Of a stretch of DNA of 64,000 bases, positions 57,140-64,000 are shown one piece after another. The translations under genes were made by a program, and so were the position numbers. Position 1 is the stretch's first letter. The number at the start of each line of letters is the position of its first letter. Under the pieces are notes generated by a model. It had not been told where the DNA came from. It saw nothing but the letters and a program-made list of their open reading frames with translations, and did not search any database. Source of the stretch: an uncultured Lachnospiraceae bacterium (lineage in GTDB: Bacteria; Bacillota; Clostridia; Lachnospirales; Lachnospiraceae); assembly GCA_910578825.1 (NCBI GenBank), contig CAJTSB010000007.1:1-64000 (forward strand), in the 5' to 3' direction.

Positions 57140-57911
57140 TTGACAACTTTTCCTCAGTTTCTATTTTAAATACTTTCACGCGGAAGATTACCGCCAAAAT
57201 GGAGAAAAACATGCGAAACATATACAGGGCGGGTTTCCACCCGGAATGCATACTGAAACCTCTGGTTCTCGGATGCATAACTGCCGGAATCTCGCGTATC
57301 CGAAAACCCAGCAAAAGCATCTGCATTACCATATTGGCATCCGGGTACTTATCATCGAAATGTCCGTACTGAGAATAATACAGCACCGTCCTGCGGTTCA
57401 ATCCCTGCAATCCGGTTGTCGGATCTGCAATCCTGCGCCCGGTTGCCATCCGTATCATAACACGAAACAACCGGTAAGCAAATTTTTTTACAGCCGTCGT
57501 CTCATAATCGGAACTTCCCGGCATAAAGCGGGAGGCAAGCACAATATCCGGCTCCTTCCCATCCTCATCCTTTGTCTTCAACTGCCGGTAAATCTCCGAG
57601 ACATTGCAGACGTCATGCTGTCCGTCCGCATCCATCTGAATCACATATTTATAATCGCGGCGGATGGCATATTTATACCCAAGCTGTAAAGCGCTGCCAT
57701 ATCCCAGATTGAAAACATGTGTCACCAATGCGTGTTTCCGATCCTTTACAATCCAGTTGGTCGCATCCTTCGAAGCGTCGTTCATAACCAATATGTCCGC
57801 AAATTCCTGAACCGCCGGCTCTTCCAGTCTGTCGAGCACCTTTATAATATTCTTTTCCTCATTGTATGCAGGAATGATAATCAAAACCTCTTTCTGTTCT
57901 CTCCCATCCAT
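57102..57911 (-). CDS. Glycosyltransferase family 2
   Basis: 269 aa. GT-A fold: IIIPAYNEEKNI at the start, DASKD, and MDADGQHD (about 95) with the DxD metal site. FMPGSSDYE, RIADPTTGLQGLNRR and the basic C terminus resemble polyprenyl-phosphate hexosyltransferases (DpmA-like) or surface-glycan GT2. No C-terminal membrane helix pair is seen. Start at 57911 follows GGAGGAGG. Confidence 0.9.
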   Translation of the reverse strand: MDGREQKEVLIIIPAYNEEKNIIKVLDRLEEPAVQEFADILVMNDASKDATNWIVKDRKHALVTHVFNLGYGSALQLGYKYAIRRDYKYVIQMDADGQHDVCNVSEIYRQLKTKDEDGKEPDIVLASRFMPGSSDYETTAVKKFAYRLFRVMIRMATGRRIADPTTGLQGLNRRTVLYYSQYGHFDDKYPDANMVMQMLLLGFRIREIPAVMHPRTRGFSMHSGWKPALYMFRMFFSILAVIFRVKVFKIETEEKLSNELYKKKEARSI

Positions 57912-57970
57912 TATGCCGCTTTCCTCCTCCATATCACATTGCCGTCTCCATGGTTCCCTGAACCATTTCT

Positions 57971-59176
57971 CTATTTCAACAAATCCAGCAACATTTGAAA
58001 CTCCTGTGCGTTGTCCGTCAATTTTTCGGCAGCCGCACGCCCAAGGCGTTCTCTCTTTGCCCCATCTTCCATCAGGGTTATGATACTGTTGGAAATGCCT
58101 TTTGCAGAAAACCCGCAGAGTATGCCGTCAATCCCATCCTCTATCTGTTCTCTGTTCCCATTACAGTCGGATGCCACAATGGAACATCCCAGAACCTGCG
58201 CTTCCTGAACTGCAATGCTCTTGCCCTCAAAACGGGTAGCGTGTACATAAATATCACATTGCCGATAATACGGATAAGGGTTTTCCACTGCTCCCAACAA
58301 TTTAAACTCTCGTTCCAGACCCAGGCTCTTAATCTGTTTTTCCAGAGTTTCCCGCTGATTGCCTTCTCCCAACACATACCAACGCGCCTGATATCCCGCA
58401 TCTTTGATAAGTTTCATGGCCTCAATCGCCACATCATATGCTTTCTGATATGTCAACCGCCCTACTGTGAGCAGCCGTACGCCGGCAAAAGAATCGGAAA
58501 ATCCGCCCGGCAGACCGGCAAGCCTGGAAATTCTCTCCCGATTGATAATATTGTGAAACACACCTGTCTTAGTTTCCCACTCCGGATATACCTGCAAAAA
58601 TGAGGTCCGCACCTCCTCCGACACGGCAAAAATCCGATCAAACGATGCGTAACAACCCCTGTCCATTCTCCGGGTGTAACCGGCATTTTCATAATCAATA
58701 TGTACAAATGCAGCCTTTTTCTTTGCCTTGACATGATCCGCGGTAAAATATGTCGCACCGCCTTCCAAATAGGCAATTGCAAGGTCATATTCCTCTTTGG
58801 GAAATTCCCCGCCGTCGGATAGCATACGCCACAGCAATTTATCAAGCTGTACTTTCTTTCGTTTTCTCATTTCCAAAGCAACTGCCAGCAGGTAATAAAG
58901 CTTACGAATCCATCTTCCATTGCGGAAAAAACTGCGGATAACCGTCTTTTGAATATGGCGGCGTCCGCGTTCCGACAATACGGATGTATCTCGATAGCTA
59001 CGGTTTAAGACCTTCACATGTCCGGGCAGCTCGCGTACCAGTTCCCCCTGCCCCAAAATTACATATAGAGAGATCTCGTATTTCTCTTCCGGAAGCCGGC
59101 GCATCAACTCAAGCATTGCCATTTCCGCGCCTGCACGCCCTAAAGTATTAATGACAAATAAAAGTTTCTTCTTCAT
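57971..59176 (-). CDS. Glycosyltransferase family 4
   Basis: 401 aa, GT-B fold. FVINTLGRAGAEMAMLELMRRL at the N terminus, LTVGRLTYQKAYDVAIEAMK (about 240) and the EX7E motif in THATRFEGKSIAVQEAQVLG are characteristic. It transfers a sugar from a nucleotide donor. It starts 1 nt after the DUF2304 gene, within the Pel-like operon; it is additional to PelF. Confidence 0.93.
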   Translation of the reverse strand: MKKKLLFVINTLGRAGAEMAMLELMRRLPEEKYEISLYVILGQGELVRELPGHVKVLNRSYRDTSVLSERGRRHIQKTVIRSFFRNGRWIRKLYYLLAVALEMRKRKKVQLDKLLWRMLSDGGEFPKEEYDLAIAYLEGGATYFTADHVKAKKKAAFVHIDYENAGYTRRMDRGCYASFDRIFAVSEEVRTSFLQVYPEWETKTGVFHNIINRERISRLAGLPGGFSDSFAGVRLLTVGRLTYQKAYDVAIEAMKLIKDAGYQARWYVLGEGNQRETLEKQIKSLGLEREFKLLGAVENPYPYYRQCDIYVHATRFEGKSIAVQEAQVLGCSIVASDCNGNREQIEDGIDGILCGFSAKGISNSIITLMEDGAKRERLGRAAAEKLTDNAQEFQMLLDLLK

Positions 59177-59177
59177 C

Positions 59178-59558
59178 CTATTTCTTTTCCTCTTTGTCCG
59201 ACAGGCTTTCTTTTAATTTCTGCAAAATAATCTCATTTTCCTGATTGATCAGCGATACATGCATGGCAAGTTCCTGATTCTTGCGCAGCAACTGTGAAAT
59301 TGCGCAGCTCAGGTAAAAAAAACTGAATATAACGGCAAGATTGATAAGGACGAACGCCGGAACCGCCTCTATGGGAACGACTTTGCTCCAGTCTGATAAT
59401 CCCGGCACTATCCCAAGCAGGATGAGCACAACTGCAAACGCGCTCCAGCAAAGCTCAATCCCCACCGTAATTTTCTGGTAGACAAACGAAATAAAATCTA
59501 CGATCAGAAGTACAATTCCTTCTATAATAACTAATATACACAAGATATTTGCCATCAT
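59178..59558 (-). CDS. DUF2304-like small membrane protein
   Basis: 126 aa. Three hydrophobic helices (about 4-24, 35-55, 65-90) and a C-terminal coiled coil (LLRKNQELAMHVSLINQENEIILQKLKESL). The shape fits DUF2304 proteins found in polysaccharide clusters beside glycosyltransferases. Overlaps the pelG stop by 4 nt (ATGA). A role in anchoring the cytosolic transferases is inference. Confidence 0.72.
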   Translation of the reverse strand: MMANILCILVIIEGIVLLIVDFISFVYQKITVGIELCWSAFAVVLILLGIVPGLSDWSKVVPIEAVPAFVLINLAVIFSFFYLSCAISQLLRKNQELAMHVSLINQENEIILQKLKESLSDKEEKK

Positions 59559-61027
59559 TCCCCCACGGTCCTTTCTTCTTTCTTTTTTTCACGCGCATCG
59601 TATACTTTCGAGGATAGTTTGTCCCCGCTTGCATATTCGATCAGCGTTCCTCTGCAGAAAATATGTTCATCCAGATGCCTCTCCACCCAACGGAGCCTGA
59701 AATATGCAACTCCCCAGGCAAGCAGCGAACCGGCAACAACGCCTATTCCATACCAGGTTTCCGAAAGACTGGCAGCATAAAGACTTACGCCCAGCGTGAC
59801 CACCACAAAAACGATTGACGTAATCAACGCCCCTGCCAGGTCATTGTAATAATGTAAAAAGATGATTGCAGAATACATCAAAAACAAGATAAAATATCCC
59901 GCGGCAAGGCATGGATAAATCTGCATCACAAGCCCGGAAAATCCATACTGCGGCAGCATGACAACGCAAATCAGGAAAATACAGATAGATATAATAAATT
60001 GTATGCGCACGAGATTCATCAATTCCACCGCGAGTTGCCGAAACATCCGTTTCTGTGCATTGCGGATATCCACGGCCCGTCCTCCGATTACCGCCTCCGA
60101 ATATGCTTTGTACTTTTCGCGGAAATGCATTTCCAGCCGGGAAATCAAAATTACCGTAGAAGAAATATTCGTAAACATCGCCAGACAGCTTGCCATATCA
60201 TAGGATGGCGCGCAAATAAAGCTGTCTGCCACGATCATCTGAATACCGGTTGTCCAGAATACAAAGTTATGGGAAAACAATCCCACCGTATAAAAGATAT
60301 CTGTCATGACAAGCATCCAGAATTTTTTAAAATATCTCAGAACCGGCCGGTAACGCCCGCTGTTCTCCTTAAAATACCGTTTGATCATGGCAATCTCTTC
60401 ACAGGCAATCAGCAGAAATCCCCCGCTAACAGACGCCAGCATGGCGTCTGTCACCGGAACAGAAAATACATGTACCAAAAGCAATGACATTACATAAGAC
60501 GCTGACATCCCTACAAAGAAAAAAATGGTTATCTTTTTATAATCTTTACAAATCTGCAGATATTTGAGCGAATAAAACACCAGGACACACGCCATATAGC
60601 CGCAAAATCCGGTAAATACATATAATATGCCAACTTTTCCTACCAAAACCTCATAAATACAAAACGGAATCCCAACCAGGCTGCTTAATATAACATTCAG
60701 AAACAGTCCGATATAAAAACAGGGCAGAACGTCCTCGTACCGCTCTTCAAAGATCACATCCGACATATATCTTGAAAGCACGGAACCAAAAGGAGCCGTG
60801 GTAAGCAGCGAAAAGATAAACATATATAAAATCGTACAGGACATCAGCTGCCGCGGCGCATAAGATACCTTTGCAAGTTCCAGAGATTGGCCCATCAAAA
60901 CAATATTGCCGATTACCAAAAACATCGGCGCCACTGTTACGACTGCACTATATCCGAAACCTATCAAATCTGCTACCAGCGTATTTTTATCAAAAATCTG
61001 ATTCAGCCTTACTCCAATTCCTGCCAT
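59555..61027 (-). CDS. pelG: PelG-type exopolysaccharide transporter
   Basis: About 490 aa with about twelve membrane helices. The start MAGIGVRLNQIFDKNTL and APMFLVIGNIVLMG match PelG, the MOP-family transporter that, with PelF, exports Pel polysaccharide. The ATG at 61027 gives the family N terminus; an ATG at 61039 sits too close to GAGAAAGG. The C terminus has a charged tail of about 40 residues. Confidence 0.88.
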   Translation of the reverse strand: MAGIGVRLNQIFDKNTLVADLIGFGYSAVVTVAPMFLVIGNIVLMGQSLELAKVSYAPRQLMSCTILYMFIFSLLTTAPFGSVLSRYMSDVIFEERYEDVLPCFYIGLFLNVILSSLVGIPFCIYEVLVGKVGILYVFTGFCGYMACVLVFYSLKYLQICKDYKKITIFFFVGMSASYVMSLLLVHVFSVPVTDAMLASVSGGFLLIACEEIAMIKRYFKENSGRYRPVLRYFKKFWMLVMTDIFYTVGLFSHNFVFWTTGIQMIVADSFICAPSYDMASCLAMFTNISSTVILISRLEMHFREKYKAYSEAVIGGRAVDIRNAQKRMFRQLAVELMNLVRIQFIISICIFLICVVMLPQYGFSGLVMQIYPCLAAGYFILFLMYSAIIFLHYYNDLAGALITSIVFVVVTLGVSLYAASLSETWYGIGVVAGSLLAWGVAYFRLRWVERHLDEHIFCRGTLIEYASGDKLSSKVYDAREKKKEERTVGE

Positions 61028-61106
61028 AGCAATAACCATGCCTTTCTCAATTTCTTATCTTCTTTTACAAATCCGGTCATCCGGCCAGATTTTCCGCAGG
61101 CGGCTT

Positions 61107-62558
61107 TTACTCATATTCTTCCCAGCCTCCCATCATACGGTCCTCAAAATCCGTATAAATCCGGTTGTATGTTTTCTTCATATCTGAAAGTTTGTATCTT
61201 TGCATCAGCCGTCGGTAACCGTTTTCACCCATCCGCATCCGTCGCTCCGAATTATTTGCCAGCTCCAGAATCGCATAGGAAATCTCCTCTATATTCATAA
61301 TATGGGTCAGAATTCCGGCTTCACCGAAATCGTCTTCTTCTCCGTATATCAGACCCCGGCAATTTCCCACATCCGTGGCAATCACCGGCTTATGCGCGGC
61401 ATAGCTCTCCAGAATCGTAAGCGGCTGTCCCTCGCTGATGCTGGTGAGAATCGTCATATCCATACGCCCCAGATAATCCTTGACATTGATTCTACCGGTA
61501 AAGACAATATCCTTCACCTGCATAGCCTCTACCAGATCAAAACACTCCTGCGCATATTCCTTATCCTCGTCATACGGACCCATCACCCACAGTTTCAATC
61601 TCGGCTGCCTTGATTTTGCATAGGCAAACGCCTGTATCATGGTTTTTACGTCTTTGATGGGCGTCACCCTGAGCACGGCGCCGATATTGATAAACTCCTC
61701 ATCCTCCGCCTGTTTGGGCGCCAGGCGGTCAAATCCTTCGATATTGATTCCATTTGGAGTTACAATCGTCTTGTTCTGCGGACATCCCAGCTCAATTTGC
61801 AGCTCTCTGGCATGTTCGTACAGACTCGTCACTAAATCCGCCGTATCATAGGCAAGTCTGGACATCTTACGAAACTGCTCAATCCAGATATTCTTATAGA
61901 TACCCTTGACCCATTTGGCCTTGATTAATTCCTCTTCCCGCTCTCTAGTGTAAATTCCATGTTCCGAGATTAACAGACGGCTTCCGTGGAAATAATGCGC
62001 CATACTGCCAAGCACTCCCGCATATCCGGTCGCCACACAATGATATAAATCCGCCTTTGGCACATCCATCAAAAGCGTATGGAACAATGGCAGATAGATG
62101 GAACGCATTGTCCACAGGAAATCCGAAAACACCACCTGGTTATATTTCAGGTTATAACAATCCATGACAATGTGAAAAAAATCCGGTCCCATCAAAAGCT
62201 CATTCAAAGACAGGTTGGGCCTGCGGAAAAACTCAAACAAGGTTTCCCAGTCGATTTTTTGATTCAATACCAGACTACGGATGGCATTATATTCTTTTTC
62301 TTTCAATTTCAAAGATTTCTTTTTTCTGTTATCACACCAGTCCTCATCCTCCAGATACAATTCATGTACTTCGATTAAATTTTCCGGCAAATCGTACACA
62401 AATTTCCCCCGAAAGGAACGGTTCGCCACAATCGTCAGTAATATGAACTCTGTCTCCGGAAAGGAATTGATCAGACTGTGTATCCAACTGGACACACCGC
62501 CTACCACATATGGATAACATCCCTCTGCCACTATGCAGACCTTTAAATATCCTGCCAT
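61107..62558 (-). CDS. pelF: PelF-type GT4 glycosyltransferase
   Basis: 483 aa. AEGCYPYVVGGVSSWIHSLI at the N terminus, VATGYAGVLGSMA (about 171), TPNGINIEGFD and TSISEGQPLTILESYAA with EX7E are PelF hallmarks; PelF uses UDP-GlcNAc/GalNAc to build the Pel chain in Pseudomonas. Substrate here is unknown. AGGAGAATGG precedes the ATG. It is followed by pelG. Confidence 0.93.
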   Translation of the reverse strand: MAGYLKVCIVAEGCYPYVVGGVSSWIHSLINSFPETEFILLTIVANRSFRGKFVYDLPENLIEVHELYLEDEDWCDNRKKKSLKLKEKEYNAIRSLVLNQKIDWETLFEFFRRPNLSLNELLMGPDFFHIVMDCYNLKYNQVVFSDFLWTMRSIYLPLFHTLLMDVPKADLYHCVATGYAGVLGSMAHYFHGSRLLISEHGIYTREREEELIKAKWVKGIYKNIWIEQFRKMSRLAYDTADLVTSLYEHARELQIELGCPQNKTIVTPNGINIEGFDRLAPKQAEDEEFINIGAVLRVTPIKDVKTMIQAFAYAKSRQPRLKLWVMGPYDEDKEYAQECFDLVEAMQVKDIVFTGRINVKDYLGRMDMTILTSISEGQPLTILESYAAHKPVIATDVGNCRGLIYGEEDDFGEAGILTHIMNIEEISYAILELANNSERRMRMGENGYRRLMQRYKLSDMKKTYNRIYTDFEDRMMGGWEEYE

Positions 62559-62614
62559 TTACACCATTCTCCTAATCCATTCGTTAATCCAGAAAACAAA
62601 ATCCTGCGTAGCTT

Positions 62615-64000
62615 TTAGAATTCATCTTCCGCAAAATAATAATATCTGTCCTGCGCCTCTTCCAGTTCCAGTTTCACATTAGCCTCTGTCGCTGTAATCA
62701 GAAACGCACCATCCTCTATCTTCTCAAACTCCGCGCCGGTTGCCTGTCTGATATCCTCCCCGTGCGTCCTGAGAATAAAAAACGCTTCCTTTTCGAAATC
62801 AGAAATCTTCACCGAGATGACATTTCCTTCACGTTTCTGTTTATAGTCCAACGCCAGAAATCTGCGGATACGCGCATTGCTTTCCGCAAGCGTCGTCTTT
62901 GCAAATTTACGAAATCTTCTCCAATAGGTGCTTGTGTTTCCGGCAAATTTCCGCGACAGCTTTTCCCAGGAATCCTCATCATCAACAGGATGTGCAATCG
63001 GATTCACATCAATCTGAATATTGGAATATCCCAATGCCGTCTGAATACTCAACATGCGCAGATTTTCGCTGAATGTGTGACTGTAGCCATCACTGATACC
63101 GGTCTGCCTTAAAACCGAATTCCACTCATAAGATACAAGCGGTTCCGAGTCCTTATAATCGGAAAAGACCGTACGCACCTGATCAAACCGACCTTGTTTT
63201 AACGCGCCTTCTACCTCTTCATCCTTCATATTTCCCTGATAAAGTGATAAAATCGCATAGTCAGGCATGACCTTTTTTAAGAAACTCATATCCCGGTTCA
63301 GCTTTTTCGAAAGGTTCACTTCCTCTGTATGCGTCCCCGAAAATCCCCCCTCAATATTCTGCTCCTGAAAAAGTTTCATATAATAAACCAGTACATTTGC
63401 TTCCGGTTCCACACCATCCTCATAATCCATTTGCGGTGTAAGCATACATGTCATTTTGTAATCATTCTGCTGGGCAACCGATACAAGTCCCGGCCATACA
63501 ACATCACGGAAGACAGCCTCCAGCGGCTGGCTGTATCGTTTCATCATCTCCGCCTGGTTCTCGTTTGCCAGATCCGGAAAGTTAAGAACCACCATATTCT
63601 GCGCATTGATTACCGGATAGATATCATAATCTTTCATCTCCAACATCATGGCGCTCAAAATTCCAATACCGCCATTGCCGGATAAATAATCTGCATTCAC
63701 CGCAAACGTCATGGCATTTCGGTACTTGTTACGCCAAACTACCGCCGGAAGATTCTGATTCTTCGTAATCAGATCCCCCTTGGGCATCATGTAATACTTT
63801 TCCATCTCCTCGTCTTCCATCATCCCATGCATATACATTTTCGCACCGCCGGAGATACGGTACCAGGGCATCACCAGATCCATATCCTGCTGCGTTTTTT
63901 CCATCGTCTCGTCGAGGATATATTCTTTGATCCCCCCAAGCAAAAATCCATCCATCAGCCGGATGCCTTCCACCCGGATACTGTCACGAATAATTGCATT
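62615..64000 (-). CDS. DUF2194-like protein, N terminus beyond the right edge
   Basis: At least 461 residues; the frame is open to the last base of the window, so this is the C-terminal part. A GTG at 63973 is internal, not a start. No membrane helix in the visible part. It contains TCMLTPQMDYEDG, EGGFSGTHTEEVNLSKK (possible deacetylase-like His/Asp region) and SYEWNSVLRQTG, resembling DUF2194 proteins of Pel-like loci. It may modify the polymer; function unknown. The next gene, pelF, starts 56 nt later. Confidence 0.6.
   Translation of the reverse strand, partial: NAIIRDSIRVEGIRLMDGFLLGGIKEYILDETMEKTQQDMDLVMPWYRISGGAKMYMHGMMEDEEMEKYYMMPKGDLITKNQNLPAVVWRNKYRNAMTFAVNADYLSGNGGIGILSAMMLEMKDYDIYPVINAQNMVVLNFPDLANENQAEMMKRYSQPLEAVFRDVVWPGLVSVAQQNDYKMTCMLTPQMDYEDGVEPEANVLVYYMKLFQEQNIEGGFSGTHTEEVNLSKKLNRDMSFLKKVMPDYAILSLYQGNMKDEEVEGALKQGRFDQVRTVFSDYKDSEPLVSYEWNSVLRQTGISDGYSHTFSENLRMLSIQTALGYSNIQIDVNPIAHPVDDEDSWEKLSRKFAGNTSTYWRRFRKFAKTTLAESNARIRRFLALDYKQKREGNVISVKISDFEKEAFFILRTHGEDIRQATGAEFEKIEDGAFLITATEANVKLELEEAQDRYYYFAEDEF

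Overview
The window reads as a chromosomal segment of an anaerobic, spore-forming Firmicute, most likely Lachnospiraceae (Clostridia). The basis is moderate GC with AT-rich intergenic DNA, strong AGGAGG ribosome sites with frequent GTG/TTG starts, the gdpP-rplI-dnaB order, Fe-S two-subunit fumarase, cwlD, mecA, ferredoxin and many clostridial DUF families. Genus cannot be fixed from the sequence alone. Most genes are on the minus strand.

Layout. 0-0.3 kb: tRNA-Ser(GCU) and the promoter of an rRNA operon running off the left edge. 0.5-6.7 kb: a conserved acidic protein, fumarase subunits behind a membrane GGDEF protein, and an XRE/DUF2975/DUF4173 membrane operon. 6.7-14.8 kb: a two-component system followed by a lipoprotein, two permeases, an ABC ATPase and two membrane-anchored extracytoplasmic proteins; matching direct repeats precede both halves. 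15.1-22.7 kb: a complete F1Fo ATP synthase operon with a Na+-type c subunit and unusual hairpin-filled gaps. 22.8-26.5 kb: dCMP deaminase, upp, an LMW phosphatase, tsaC and cwlD. 26.6-30 kb: small regulators, DUF4180 and a secreted double-thioredoxin-fold/FnIII protein. 30-35.3 kb: two hybrid histidine kinases. 35.3-38.1 kb: an ABC exporter with LytTR/DUF3021 regulators. 38.3-41 kb: a GH18 protein and mecA. 41-42.6 kb: a gene-poor stretch, a DUF1858 protein and a cloverleaf-like inverted-repeat element. 42.6-48 kb: ferredoxin, VanZ, MerR, dnaB, rplI, gdpP.

48.2-64 kb is the accessory, surface-oriented part. It holds a small Cys-containing protein with a leader-like N terminus, then a terminator and an ABC exporter; a Stealth / flippase / nucleotidyltransferase operon; two convergent DUF4832 paralogs; and a Pel-like polysaccharide operon (DUF2194, PelF, PelG, DUF2304, GT4, GT2, DUF4832) that continues past the right edge. 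Together these look like machinery for making and exporting cell-surface glycans, plus one export system of unknown cargo.

The observations most worth a second look are the PelFG-type locus with uncommon partners, the small-protein/ABC pair, the cloverleaf element at 42.3 kb, the dispersed repeat with compensatory base changes, and the matched regulator boxes of the two-component/ABC system. All family calls come from reading the translations; no database search was run.
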